A stretch of DNA of 64,000 bases from the NCBI GenBank assembly GCA_013076295.1, contig RQOL01000616.1, positions 2,880,392-2,944,391 on the forward strand, given 5' to 3'. A program made the position numbers and the translations under genes. Below are positions 42,418 through 56,666 of the stretch, piece after piece; position 1 is the first letter of the stretch; every line of letters starts with the position of its first letter. The stretch is from Sanderia malayensis (taxonomy: Eukaryota > Cnidaria > Scyphozoa > Semaeostomeae > Pelagiidae). The notes under the pieces are model-generated. The model made no database searches, was not told the DNA's origin, and worked only from the letters and a program-made list of their open reading frames with translations.

Positions 42418-45400
42418 TTAAACAGATTCTTCTTGCATTGCATTATCATCTTGTTGCTGTTGCATTAAGGCAAGTTGCTGCAATTCATGATGTTCATCAA
42501 ATCTAAAAAATATTTTTCCATCTTCTCTGTTATCATCATCATCATCATCACTTTCAAACTCGTATCCACTCTGCGAGGCAATACCAGACTCGGGACGAGA
42601 TTCCACATCGTAACCATTTGTTTTGTCTTTCTGTAATGAATCATTTGAATCTTGTTCTGTTCTTTGTCTTGTCCTTTTTGGGCTATCAGTTGCAGCAAAC
42701 AATTCATCTACATTTGCTTTGCTGTTTTCTTCCATATGTTTCTTCATTGCCATTTCAGCCAGCATTCCAAGTGCTGAAATTTCCTTCCTTGAAAATTGCA
42801 ACAAATTTATCCTCAGAGTATATATATTCAAATTTAATGATATTCATTATACTGGATTATAGAGAAGAAACTTCAGGAAAAAATAGCCGAATACTTTCTA
42901 ATAGCTATACATCTGCTTGTTACTTACTGTGCGTCTTCTGGTGCAATTTTGTTTGTTTGAACCATTGGTTGCTATTGACATGAAAAAGAAACATTTTATG
43001 AGAAAGAAAGTATTTAATGTTTTTTAACAAAAACCCACCTGGAAACTTCACCGCTTCCATTCTAGAAACGTGAAACCAGAAGCCAGCTTAGTTGGGCAGA
43101 TGCCACGCTTGCACAAACTGATATAAGTATAAACAAGGCAATAATGTAAAGACTGGTCTTATGCAACTCCAAACAAGAGAGGTTGCCAACATGTTGGCTA
43201 GATGGGGTCAAGGATTTAAACTCAACAGCCGAGGAGACGCGCTCAAAACAGTTGGAGATAAAGATGGTTGGAAAAAAGGGTTGCCAAGATCGATTGAGAT
43301 AAAAATAATGTCTTATAGTAATAAGAATGACTTTCACTTACTTCTCTTGTTAGGATGCAATAAATAAGCAATATGGAGTAGCACTGTCAAATGAAATAAT
43401 GTATTATACACCTGTGTGCATATAATGCAATATAGATACACAACATACAATGCCTATACAATCTGAAACCCCCACTTGTTACAAACTACATTAGAACTTT
43501 CTAATTGACCCCCTAGGAATTCACTTGAAGACCCCTCCAGTGCATATTTCTCCGTGTCACATCTTTGGCCCCCTTGCTTTATTGCTACATTCGAAAAAAT
43601 TGCATGGCAGTTTCAAAAATTCTGGCCATAAAATCATCAATGTTATTGATACCTGAAGAAGGTTTGATAGTGAAAACATGTATTGAGCACCATATTGACC
43701 AGTCTGCACCGCGAGTGCACCAAAAACTGCAGTTGACAAGCTAAACACTGTTGTAAACATGTTTTTTAAGCATTTTTCTCTAAAAACATAAATTGTGGTT
43801 TCCGTTTATGAATAATTTCTCTACATAATTGCAATGTAGTGAAGGAAATAGAAATTAAAAAAGAGAAATCTGAATAGAACTCACTGCAACAAAATACCAT
43901 CTTCAATTCCATATGCATGATAAATGTTGACAAATAAAAGCAATATACTTCCCTGTAAATTATAAAAATGCAAGAGATGAATACTTAAATTACAGTCACA
44001 TTAATTTTAATTTAAATAACAAATGTAAGTAAACATACCAAGGCTAAAGTAACAACGGATCCTGAGAAGCCCCAAACAGTAGTGCCTTTGAAAAGAATCC
44101 AACACCTTAAAAAAAACTTTGCGTTTTACCAACAATGTTACATTTAATGAGTTTTAGCTGGTATGGAAAATAAAAGCATCGTCAACAAAATTATACTTAC
44201 ATCCTTTCGTTAATAATTAGCTCAAAATCAAGTCCAGATACTGTTAATGTGACCAAGAAAGGAATTCCTGTTTATAAAAATTATCACAAGTTACTTGAAG
44301 CGGTGAATAATCTCAAAGAACTGTATAATGAAAATAAATGTAAAAATGTTGTACAATGTTCATACCATAGCCCATAACAAGATATATTTTGTAGGTATTG
44401 TACTTTGTTGAATCAAAGATGGGAGATATTCTACTTTGCAGAAAAAATGTGTAGATAAACAGCCAAGAAAATACTGTTTGCAGCAGATAGTAGAATATAA
44501 ACGCCATAAAAAAGCAGCTCCCCTATGATAAAAGAAATGCATATAGCTAAGAACTCTCGTTATTCTATCAGAATATTTAATAAGTGAGGAAATATATAAC
44601 AAACAAAATATCAGTTACTTTGCTGGCTGTCAAATTGAAAGTAATAGCTGAAAAAAAGATCTCCGTAAGCAGAACATTCAAGACAATGTGCATTTGAATA
44701 ATTCTTCCAGAATCATAATCTCTAGAAAATTAAAAATATTAGTTTTACACCATTAACAATTACCATTTTAATAGTTATTTGTTGAAAATGTAATTTTCGA
44801 GACAAATAATACTCGTACTTTTCTGTGAGAATTGTGCGGAAATATGGAATCCAGCTATCTTTGAAAAGCAAATAAAGAAGAGTGCCAATGAGTATGAGAA
44901 TGACCAGAACAAGAGACATGTAGCAGTTTGTAGAAAGGCCATAAGCAACACGAGACTTTGGAGGCACCTGAAATGTAAAAAAAAAACACAATTGATGTTG
45001 TTCTGATCTTACAAATAAAGTAAAGACTGCCACCACACGACTGTACATAATGAGATGCCAACTTACGTAGTATGGTTTATCTCTTGCCATAACAGCAACC
45101 ATGCCATAATACCAACACTTACATATTGTATGTGTCTTGTTAGTAAGTCCAACTATGCACCCATCAGATGTCCATGTTGTTCCACTATGGAATAATATAT
45201 TTCATTGAAAAATGTTCTTACTTCTTATTCTAACATTAAATCCAATAAAAAAATAATTTTTGAAAATAAAACTGACAATGCATTGATATCCCAGCGAATA
45301 CAAATTTTATCTTCTCTGTCGTTCTGCAAATGAATTAATTAAAACTCAGATATCAGAAATGGAAGATTCATACAAAGACTTGATGAACTGAAAATGACAA

Positions 45401-48400
45401 GTGGAACCTAAAACAAAATACTTACAAGTGTATGCTCGAATGTAAACTCGATTGGTTCTGGAAGCGTGTTATTACACAATGGAAACTGTGTGCAGGCAAG
45501 AATTCGACTTATTGGAACATGCTTACTTCTATCGGCTTTGAACATTCTAAAAAAATTTTAGAAATACTTTATCTCTCACTATTACTAACAGTGCACCATC
45601 CCAAAAATATATACATTTTTAATTATTATAAGCAATAATTAATCAAATATAAAACATACCGAGAAAGGTATTTTGAATGTAAAGCAGAATTTGTTGTGAA
45701 ACTGAGCAAGTTGAAAGCAAGGAACGTGGTAGACACTCCTAAAAATACAAAACAAAGTTAAAAAATTAGTCGTAAGATTTGGCAAATCAATATTCGTTAC
45801 ATTTTTATGATATATAAGATATATTGAAATAATAAGAAAATATTACTTACTTGGCGTAAGAGCAACCCATGTTGCGTTGAAACCTTTTGAAACAAACAAT
45901 GAATCAGACTTGAATACAACCAGCATAAAATTGCCAGTCGTACGAACAGCAGGTGGTAAATATCCAGAGCCACAGTTGATTGCCAACATACGACTTTGCT
46001 CTGTTTTTCCATCAAAAATTCTTACATTATCATACAGACATTTTCTGTCCTGTTCCAATGAAAAATCGGTAAAATTTATGAAGATATTTGTAAATTCTGG
46101 AGCTTGAATGAGGTATTTGCAAATTGTGTTTAACGGATAACTTCGTGGATAAAAAGGCGAGGCAATGTATCCTCTTGATCCTTTCAGAATTTGTCGCATG
46201 CATGACTTTCCTAAAAAAAATTCCTTGAATAAGACAAACCAGTATCAAATCTAATTTCTAATCGCTGTTAATTCATCAATTTTAAATGTCAAACCTTTCC
46301 AATCAATTGGTATGGCAGTTGTTGCAACAGTCATTGGCATTGCAGTAGTAGTGGTAACATTAGTTTGATTCAAACTATTGCTTTCAGTACCAACACTAAC
46401 TGCGGTTGTAGGTGGTCTGGTTGTGGGTGGAGGAGTGGCCCATTGCTCAAATGGTACTAAAATTCAAACATATCAAACTTAGTACGAATATTATATATTT
46501 ATAATTTCAAACAAATGATACAAATAACAATGTACATAATAATTTACTTACTAGATGCTTGCCATGTAAATCGAATATCAATCCTGTCGGTAATTGTATT
46601 CCAATAGCTTCCAGTATAATTCTCATGGCAAAAATTAGGAAAAGACATTTGGGCAACATCAGTACATCGATGATCGTACATTTCAAATGCTGTAAAAATA
46701 AAAAAAAACATGGAGAAAACAAAACTTTAATATGAAATCTATAGCATACTGATATGGAACTTTATAAAAAATCAACTTACCAAGCTTATTACCAAGAACA
46801 TCAACCATGTGAAAAGACTCTGTCGTTTCTTTGAAATGGTACGAATAAACATTTCTTGCTAACTTGTATATTGTCCGTATCTTTTGGGCATAATAATCAA
46901 TAGACTTCTCAAAGTTCTGAAAAAAGAAATCAAAATGAATTTACCATTAAAAGGAAAATAAATTCCATCTTCAATGGTCATGTTTCCATTTGTTAGACTT
47001 CATTTTAGGACATTATAACATATTATAAAAACACACCTTATCATCAATGTTACTCAATTTTGATGCAAGTTTCCCAAATAAAACTGTTTCTGTATCAACA
47101 TAAAGATCTTGCAATGGAACTTCCTAAAGAAGCATGTAGAATGCAAGTTAAAAATGTAGAGCACACATTTTCGACACACACAAATTTTTCAACATTAAAT
47201 TGCTTGTCTTACTTGAGGGCATTGACATCTAAAAGAGCCGACAAGATTGTAACAACGTTCAGTAGCATTGCAGTTGTGCTTTCCAAGTGAACATTCATTC
47301 ACATCTATTAAGTGATAAATATGAATTAATGAAATCTCTAAAGTATATCTGCGAAAACTAGTAAATTCCACTGAAGTAGTAAATGTAAACATACCATAGC
47401 AATATAAACCATCTCCCTTAAATCCTGGAGAAATACAATCGCATGAAAACGAGCCAACCAGATTGCGACATTTTGCAAACTTATGACAATTATGAGTTCC
47501 AGTAGCGCATTCATTAACATCTGCAATAAAAGTATAAATTAACTAAACCTCTGAAACGTGCTAAATACAAATGTAAATAATCAATAAATTGTGCAATACC
47601 ATAACATGCTTGTCCAGTGCCAGTCCATCCATTGTTACATTTACAAACAAAAGACCCTTCTGTATTTGTACAAGAAGCTTGGAAGTGACAATTATTAGCT
47701 GCAGTAGAACATTCATCTATATCTGGAAAACATATTTTAAGAGCATATTTATACATAGAACAAGCAATATTTTAATAACTATTAAGTAATAAAGCTACAA
47801 CCATTAAAACCGTTGAAAAATAATTAAAGAAGTTTGTACAAATTCAATTTACCAGTACAAGTAAATCCATCTCCAACAAAGCCAGTTTTACATTGACATG
47901 TAAAGAATTTTTGATTGACCGGTGGATGATTTACACATATAGCATCTTTGTGACACGGGCTGGAATTACATTCATTTATATCTGCAAGCAATTATTAAGC
48001 TTCAATCAGTAGCTAACAATAACAACAACAAGAACAACAATAATAATACTACTACAATATCAGACTTATGATCTTAGTAACATACCTAACATCGTAATTT
48101 AAAACAATACCTTCACAATAATAGCCATCGCCTGTGTATCCAGGATTACACGTACATGTAAAAGATCCAGGTTTGTTCTTGCAACTGGCATATTGACTGC
48201 AATTGTGAGTTTTTGTTGCACATTCATCGATCTCTGCAAATCGTGTTTAAGAATGTATTACATATATACAATCAAAAATGTACACTTATGAAAGAAATCA
48301 AAATGTGAGATAATGATGAAATTTAGTTTCAATACCAAGACAGCCATCTCCAACGCCAGAGAAATCTTCGTATCCTGTTTTACAGTGACATTTGTATGAT

Positions 48401-49871
48401 GCAAAATTATCACTACACGTCGCATGAGTTTTATCACAGATGTTCCAATCAGAGAAAGCACACTCGTTGATAACTGAAATGAAAACAAAGTCTTCGAACT
48501 TTTTAACTTTTAATACTTATTAATGAGACAAGTAAATTAATATATAGTTGTTTGCAACCTCGTTCCCCAAAAAGTTCCAATCGAAGACATTTGCCAACTT
48601 CATAGTCCAAAGGGAATATTCTAAAATATCTCGCTGATACAGGGGTTTTCAATTTGTTAAATATGACTGCATCATTGCCTGAGACGTCGTTTGCAACAAA
48701 TATCTAAAATATCAATTGGTAAACGTAAAATCAAAAGAATTAACTTCACCTTACCAACTTGACCAAAATATATACAAGCAAGAGCCTGCTTTCTTAGAAC
48801 CTCCACGCAACAATTGTTTCTCAACACAATGGCAGAAACAATAGCCTGTTGTGTTTGAACAATAGGCTGGATGCAAAATCGGCAGGTTCTTCTTGCATGC
48901 GGGTTTTTACAACATAATAAACTCAATTAAATGACCTGAGGATCGCTAATTCCACTGCCATTTTCTGTCACATTGTACCAACTAATGCCATCAACAGAGG
49001 AATGCATAATTAACGTTTTCGTATATTTGTTAATAGGCAGTCCTCCGACACCTTGCGTTGCAATCATTCTTAAAATAGAAACACTTCCAACATCAACCTA
49101 GCATAAAAATATTGCAACATTAAGTATACCATCACGTGTACTAGATATAAAAACAGCTTCAGTTTTAAACTTACCTGCAAAAAAACACCATCACCAAGCG
49201 ATGGAGCACACCAAGCAATATTTGTGCCTTTTTTAAGTAGTCTGGCATTGTCTGGATTTCCATTTGAATCTGATGACGTTAGCATTTCTTTAGGAATTTG
49301 TGAATATCGATAATCTGGACTTAATTTGCCGTTACTTTCCATGGGTGACACTCCAAATGGGACAAAAGAGCCTGGAATAATCAAATTTATTTCTTAAAAA
49401 TTAAAGTTTAATTTTATACATAGGCAAAAGTAAGTTTAAGCTGATCGGATTTCAGGAAGAATAAAAGAAGGAAAAAAATTTGCTAACCATTGCAATTTGA
49501 TGGCCAAGAACTGTTCGAAAATCTGTGATATGCTTTGCATGAACATATCTTTCCGGATGCACCAATATCAACGCAGAAAGCATAGCTTGGGCATGAATTT
49601 GGATTACATGATGTATCTATATGTTATTACAAAAATTATTAGAAATTTCATTTACAACTTGCTCCATATTATTCAAACCAGCATGAATAACAAAAAAATC
49701 TAAATAAATTACATCTTTGACTTTGGGATACGCCAACGGATATCTACAAGGTAATAAGCATTCAGCGATTTATCAGCATGGTATATAGCTAAAATAAACG
49801 TTAATAGCATTAGTTCATAGCTATTGACTTACCAGAAGAATAAAGTTGAAATAAATCATAAAAGAGCTCAT
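42418..49871 (-). CDS. adhesion GPCR with EGF, F5/8C, cbEGF, CUB, GPS and 7TM
   Basis: Minus-strand, many exons. A signal peptide starts [13 protein letters not shown] at 49871. An EGF-like module follows (49490-49616), then a discoidin/F5-8C domain over several exons (48560-49372; SFVPFGVSP ... CLRLELFG). Six calcium-binding EGF modules of the D-[IV]-[DN]-E-C type lie between 48480 and 47200. Next come a helical SEA- or GAIN-like stretch (47130-46560), a Thr/Pro linker (46300-46455) and a CUB domain (45850-46199). The GPS is at 45064-45310 ([35 protein letters not shown]). TM1 is near 44900, TM3 [17 protein letters not shown] near 44450, ECL2 GCWILFKG near 44100, and TM7 [14 protein letters not shown] at 43342-43383. 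The cytoplasmic tail is acidic and Gln-rich, ending NAMQEESV. It is a cell-surface receptor; the ligand is unknown. The usual His-Leu-Ser/Thr cleavage tripeptide is absent. Confidence 0.82.
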
Positions 49872-50578
49872 CTTTATTTTGCAATATTTTAATGCGTCCA
49901 ATCCCAGAAAAACTAAAACGAAAAAGTTTAGCATTCAATCGCACGAATAAAATAAAAATAAAATATTTTTCAATGGGTCATTTGCAAATGAATGTCCTCA
50001 CCTGTCCTGTATGAATCGACATTATTTCAATATAATTGAATATTTCCATGGTAAAATATAAATCAACAAAACTATAAAAGTTACCCAAAAAATGTTCACA
50101 GCTAGTCGGGGTTCACATTTATAAAATAATAAGCAATAGAATAAAACTTCCAATATAATCATTAACGTGAATCATATTTGTTAAAAATCGATCAAAAATT
50201 TAAAACCGTGAATAATGGATTATAATTCAAAGCTGATGAATAACATTAAAGGCAAGCTTGTGATTATGATGTGCATTTCAAATGCATCTATTGAATTGCA
50301 TGGAATATATATTGAACAACGATAGAAATGTTGATTATGCGAGAGCGGATACTATGAAATGCTGAATAGTGCAAGATAAAATTGGAAAATGATCATGAAT
50401 CGTTAAATGAAACGTGAAGAAAACAATCAAAATTAATATAAACGTATTGTTTAAATGAAAAATAGAAGACAGTATAGTATAAGTATCATTAACTAAACTA
50501 AACAAACACTATAAATAGAATACGTAGTGCACCATAAATGACAATCATACCAAAGAAATTATCCAAGCACCAAGGAAA
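49872..50578. other. receptor upstream region and SLC6 3' end
   Basis: AT-rich. It must contain the receptor promoter and the 3' untranslated region of the SLC6 gene that ends at 50579. No repeat is recognised. Confidence 0.45.
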
Positions 50579-53500
50579 TTAAGCGAGTTTTGCTTTTTCG
50601 CTTTCAGCATAAAGTTGCTGCTTTTTTGCCTTGATTTCATTTTCAACCTGCTGTGGAGACTTTCTTCTCGATCGATCAACATGAGATGGATCAGGTAGAT
50701 AATTAACATAACCAGAAGCAAATCTTTTTCGAAAACCTTGCAACCAATTCTTTGGCCAGTAATAAACAATGAAGAACAGTGTTGGCAAAATTGAAGCAAG
50801 TATTACCAAAGCAATCAAAAATTTACCCCAACCAGGATATTGAAATGAAGCTGTCCATGTTTTACTTCCAGGATGTAGAGGAGAAAACGGAGCCTTTAAA
50901 ATTAGATGATGTAAATAATATAAGCAAATGGCAAATGATTATTATACGTAGGACTGTATACAAGTAAACAAACCCAATTACCTGTTTACATCCAACGTAT
51001 GCTGAATATGTTGGTTCATTACTTGCATTCTTGACAACACTCGCAATAAAGACAATAATCAAAGCCAGAGGAGAGATGTATTTCCAACAAATCAACCAGA
51101 AGATATTTGGTCTGGATCCCGTCATGTATTCAATATCATTGGCAAAGCTAAAAATGCAAAGATTCTCATTAAATATTATAAAAATATCTTTGATCTGATT
51201 TATGCTTCAAAACAGCTCTACCTACAACAATGTCACTTACTTTTCATTGCCATAAACCCATGAAACAGCAACAACTTGGAAAAATGCAATCAGTAGCAGT
51301 GGCAAAGTTACAGAATAGTTGTCAAATATTTGGAAAATATAAAATCCAGGACCAGAAACCATTGCTAAGCCAATTAGAAACATTACCACTGCAACTATGC
51401 CTGCAAGAAAGACGACGTTGATTTTTTACAATGTAGCAAATTAAAAATGTTACGATCACAAGCATTTATTAGTTCAGGCCAATAAACAAATAATTGAATA
51501 ATAAGCAAAGACTAAAGTTACCAGTGAACAAGGACTTGTTCATTTTGATCCAGCCCAATTCATACATTGGTGAAATTGCAGCTTCCAACGTTCCAAACTC
51601 TGAATCAATTCCAAGAAGAATGAGCATAGAAAAAAACAGGATTGCCCAGAACGGTGAAGCATCCATAAGCAATAAAGCATGCGAGAATGTCATAAATGCA
51701 AGACCAGGACCAGATCCAAGCTAGAAAATAAATTATTTAAATTTAGATGACAAAATTAATTTCAAATAAATAAGTACATATTACAACAATATTTACCTTC
51801 GTTGCATCAATACCAGTTTTCAGTTCTCTATATCCAAGAATAGAGAAGACGACAATTCCAGCAAATATTGAAGTCAAGCAATTAATGAATACCACAGTAT
51901 ATGCATCTCGTGTACAATTATTCTTTTCAGGCATATAACTGGCAAATGCAATTAGAGCACCAAACCCAAGACTCAATGTAAAAAACATCTGAGTGGCAGC
52001 GTCCATCCAAATTTCTGGCTCCTTCAAACGGCTAAACTGTAAAATCAAATTATTGTTGTTATTTAAATTAATTCATATTGATTAACCATTACGTGGGATA
52101 GCATAGAAAGCAATTTCAAATTATGCTACTTACGTCTGGCTTGAAGAACTTCTCAATACCTTTTCCAGCACCTTCCAAGGTTACTCCTCTGAAGAACAGT
52201 ATGATCAAGACAACATATGGAAATACCGCAGTGAAATATACAACCTGAAAAATAATAAGATCAATAGCATTAATAAAATGTTCATACAAGCTCGACAATG
52301 AAAAATAAAAAATTTATGTTGAAAAGAGTTACCTTTCCACTTGATTGAATTCCTTTGACAACGCATAAATATGTCACAACCCATGCAACAATTAAACAGA
52401 CTGTCAATTTAGTATTGAGACCAACCCCCGCATCATCTATGGCTGGTGAAATCTGCAATGCTTTGTGATAGAAATACCATTGAGGAGTATCTTGTACACA
52501 ACAATCAGGGAAACTATCCCTCACAGCCTTAAACTTCGTTTTCACTGTTTCATTAGGGGCATTTGCAATTTGATCCAAGATCTTCTTAAATGGCGGATAG
52601 TTGATACAGTTCTTGACATCCCACGGTAAATTTGATGTGAATGACATGTAGAAGTAGTAGACACACCAACTCAATACAATCACATAATAGACACATAGGG
52701 CAAGCGATACGACAATGCACGATATACCAATTCCATATAAAGCAGGGTGAATTTCTTTCCACGCCAAAACTGCTGTCTTGCGGAATCTCTGACCAATGGC
52801 AAATTCGATAAAAAACAGAGGAAGGCCTTCGATTACCATGAATATTATATACGGGATAAGAAAAGCACCTAAAAGTCAACAAAACCAATTTGCTTTTAAT
52901 AAAAATTCAAATTTATAAGCAACCTAGCACTAGACACCCTAAAATTTGAGAAACTTTTAGAGCTTACAATAAAATAATTAAGAAACTTAGTTTCGGAAAC
53001 ACATATTTCACCCATTTTCAGAAAATTTTAAAAATTAACCGTCTGAGCATTAGGCTGCTGTAAATTTTAACGATTTTGTTTAATAAAAAAATAGCTTGCT
53101 ATGTATCCACGTTTCTTATCGTTTTCACTATAATTTTCCTTCATTAAATTAAGAAACTTTTACTACAAGGCCTTGCGCCAGGCCAGGGTCCTTATGAAAA
53201 AACGTGTAAGCGACGAGAAGGACAACAAAGAAGAGCTGGACCGTGCCACAACAATGTTATTAAATTGTCACAAGAATGGTCATGAACAAAATCTTATTAG
53301 AACAATCAAAAGAAAAATACAGAGCCTTAGAAAAGCGCCCTTGTGTAAAGAACCGTAGATAAAAGCCTTTCTGATTTATACTTATAAATTGCGAGCTAAA
53401 TCGCATGCAAAACACTAAAAAAGATACCTATGCGTACAAAATAAAGCATTTAAAACAAAGAGTACCTACGTAACTTAGTTTGCAAAGCAAGGAACAAGAT

Positions 53501-55390
53501 TAACCTGGATCAACAATGTGATTTGTAAGACTTCCTGCAATGCAATTATTGTAGCGCACTGTACGCTGGAGAAACGAAGCGTCTGAAACAACGTATGAAC
53601 AAAAACACAAACAAGAAATAATGAACGAAAACATCGACAAAACAGATATAAGCAGTGTAAAATGGACAAACGATCATACTTTATGTTGGATAGATGCGAA
53701 AATTATTGACAGAGAACCACACATGACCGCAAAGAAAATAAAAAACCATCAACAACATAGCAAGAAATGATCGCATCAAAAGCATGATAATATCAACTTC
53801 CAGAAATATGGTTACCACTACCGAGAAAGACAAATATAATTCCTTCTACGTTCGACAAAAACAAGTATTTTGCTCGACGCTCACTCAACTTCACACATAT
53901 ACATAAACTAACACGTGACCATTATCATTTGCCCAATGACGTATGAAGTATCTCTCAAAATGCCACGCCTATTTCAGGCAACAACCGTATGAATGACGAC
54001 CAATATCTCCAGGAAGGGTCCCCACATTTTCAAACTACACATCTTGTGAGTTCGCCCACAACTAAATTTTGGCAAAACACTTTTTATCATTTTTATCGAC
54101 ACTGACAGTCCCCGTTGTTTGCTTCCCCCCATGCCCCAATTCAGACCACAATTACTCCCTCAAATAGTTTTCTACAATTATAAAAAATTGCTTTATAAGC
54201 TATTTGTCGAGCTATGAAAAGCACAGTAAAGAGCTGTTTTTCACTTCAATGCAAAGAGTTGAAATATGTCATGGTTATGACGTCACGGCTATCGCAGTGG
54301 AAATGGAAAAATCAACAACTTTGTAAACACAGTTCTATTGGATCAATTTCCATTCGGAAAAAGGTTTTATGATCAGTTCGACTAGGTTTACCATAAAATG
54401 CAAAAAATCATGTCACTTTTTTATTGCAGTATAGGCCTTTTAACGAAAGAGGAAGCTGTAGTGTAGTTGTCGATTTGCAGTCTCGCGGCTGCAGAAATTC
54501 TCATCATGCCATTCTTTTTGCGAGACAGAAAAACTCAGTAAACTTGCTGTGACAGATTAAGAGCACAATTTTTTATTGTGGTTTCAAATATGTTTTTATC
54601 ATTACATATTATATTGAAATAAAAGCCTTTGAAATTCTTTTAATCCTCGTTTGAAATGAGGAACAACAGTGACAATGCAAGTCTTGTCATGCACGACCTG
54701 AGACTTCTGTAAACCTCGATTTTCTCTGGAATCCGATTTCGACTTCTTAAACTAACCGAACATACTTGTATGTTTATTTTTTCAATTCAAAAGTCGACCT
54801 TCGCTAGTAATATTTATGAAAAAAAGCAAAATGGAAACACGGTCCTCGTGTGTGAGTCTTTGCAGGACCATTTTAAAGTGAATTCCTCTGATTGCAGAAC
54901 AACGTAAATATAATCAACAATTGCAACTATGAAGGAGTATGAATTGAACTCACCGCCTCCATTTCTCTGACAAAGATAAGGAAACCTCCATATGTTACCC
55001 AAACCAACCGCTAATCCAACAGAAGCAAGTAGGAATTCAGCTTTATGACCCCATGAATCTCTTTGGGGTTCGACGACTATTTCTTCTGTTTTGGTGGCTA
55101 ATCCTTGCTGACTCTGCGGAACCTTTTCAATACCTGAATTAGTTGAACGAAATTCATATCAGAAAATAAGCTCAAATAAGTAACTGAATCTTCAAGTACC
55201 TATACATATGTCCATATATTAATTTAAAATTATCACTGAAGGAGACAAAACAAATAAGCACGTGAAATCGACGGCACTTCAAGTACAACAAATATAAAAC
55301 GATTTAGGCCTGCGTAACTTGCATTAGACAAGAAATATCAATGCAGAAGTCACAGTGCTGAAATAAAGGGTACTCACTTTCAACTGTCAT
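50579..55390 (-). CDS. SLC6 neurotransmitter/amino-acid transporter homologue, paralogue 1
   Basis: Nine minus-strand exons: 55378-55390, 54954-55133, 52333-52868, 52134-52244, 51797-52036, 51522-51720, 51241-51400, 50982-51147, 50579-50893. All are in phase and give 639 residues. TM1 reads [20 protein letters not shown], the sodium-binding signature of the family. [12 protein letters not shown], the long extracellular loop 2 with Cys and N-glycosylation sites, [27 protein letters not shown] and [12 protein letters not shown] follow. The NC-x-RDAY-TV segment after the SYM stretch resembles the amino-acid transporting SLC6A15-A20 branch more than the monoamine branch. Transport is sodium-driven at the plasma membrane; the substrate is unknown. 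The 2.1 kb second intron holds a dead Penelope-like fragment. The gene diverges from a paralogue at 56667. Confidence 0.93.
53155..53930 (+). mobile_element. degenerate Penelope-like element (GIY-YIG end)
   Basis: Within an SLC6 intron, interrupted frames read [16 protein letters not shown], then [15 protein letters not shown] (equivalent to the VYKI.C..C..Y.GET core of GIY-YIG nucleases), then [20 protein letters not shown] (equivalent to [14 protein letters not shown]). This order matches the reverse transcriptase end plus GIY-YIG domain of Penelope-like retroelements. Multiple stops and frameshifts make it non-functional. Its strand is opposite to the host gene. Confidence 0.65.
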
Positions 55391-56666
55391 GTTTGCAGTG
55401 ATTGCTGTCTCACCATAAAATGAGCAAGACACAATCAAAGTAACTGATATTTTGTTTCCTCCTTTACTTTCTCGTAAAACGCATTAAAATGAGGGCAGCC
55501 AACGCCGTTAGTTCACATTGAATTACAAAGAAAAAGATTGATATTGAATGGTGAATAAATGAAGGGTGTCGTGCCGATTTCAATGAAGTATAAATTCGAT
55601 TGGTTCAGATTTTATAGATGTGTCAACATTATTAACCAATAGTAAACCAACCATAACATGACTCATGACATTCAATGTCAATTAATCATGTTATTTCGAG
55701 GGGTGGGCGGGTTCCAGTTCCACCAAAATCAAGTTTCTCTCCAGCCTGGGAGAGAAGAAAATTCACAACTTTCTTTTTAGATTTCGTGAGGGGGCGATAC
55801 TCTTTCTGGGTTTCTTGCCAGTTTAGTGTTTTGTTGCAAAACATGACGCCGCCAAGCTCCAATTTCATGGAGGTTCGTTTCCGTGTTTCGAATTTACACG
55901 GAAGAAAAGCTGGACATGTTTTTACTTCTTGCAAGAATGAAATGTGAAAGCTCAGAGAAATGTGCCGTGAAATTGCATAAAATATGCCTTGAACACACAG
56001 GTACTATTCAAATAAGTGCAATGAGAGCAAATATAAATACAGTCAAATCTGAATATAGTTCGAACTCATGTAATTCGAACTCTTTCTTTTTCGAACGAAA
56101 TTCTCCGTCCCTTCAAGGATCACCAACGAAGCGATTCTTATCAAAGAAACTTCTATAATTTGAGCTTTATGCAATTCTAAAATGTTCACGCTTCCCCAGG
56201 GTGTTTAAATTAGACAGAGCTGACTTTACATATCCCATCTAAAGACGATTGTGTTGTGGTCTGAGCAAGATGCGTGAAATTGTCCGAAGGCATATATATA
56301 TTCAGATATCACTGAACAATAAATGTCTGAAGGCATATGTTCAGATATCATTAAACAGTAAATGTCTGAAGGCATATATCCAAATATTAGTGCACAGAGA
56401 AGCTGTGGGAGGGAAAGTTTGGGAGGAAAACTCATATTGAGCACATTGCGTTTAACAAAGAAACCTGTTCAACTAAAGCGTAGCATTGTTTTTTTGTCTT
56501 GTAAATGGCTGCGTAAAAAATCAATTGAAATTCAAATTTCATTTTGAATTTTGAATTTAATCTGCTCGTATGCAAATGAGTTCTTTTCTCACAACGCGCA
56601 AACTAGAAATAGGCCGCTTGCTAGCTCTTTGTTACTCAGAACTCGTTGTAGCGGGTTTCATCCAGA
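55391..56666. promoter_or_regulatory. shared upstream region of the divergent SLC6 pair
   Basis: 1276 bp separates the two start codons. It probably carries both promoters. It includes a triplicated phrase 'ctgaaggcatat' at 56284-56390 (units of about 40-45 bp: 56284, 56328, 56367). No gene is seen; an 80-90-codon overlapping frame pair at 55680-55947 lacks support. Confidence 0.5.

Noticed and set aside
43062..43337. 91-codon minus ORF with a hydrophobic segment taken as receptor TM7
   Set aside because: A properly bordered exon at 43342-43383 supplies TM7 and splices in phase to the NGSGEVS exon; the longer ORF is intronic.
53173..53358. 61-codon ORF as a gene
   Set aside because: Part of a frame-shifted Penelope-like fragment inside an SLC6 intron.
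55675..55947. Overlapping 80-90-codon ORFs on both strands between the SLC6 genes
   Set aside because: No motif, no splice context; both strands open together, as expected of a GC-richer patch.
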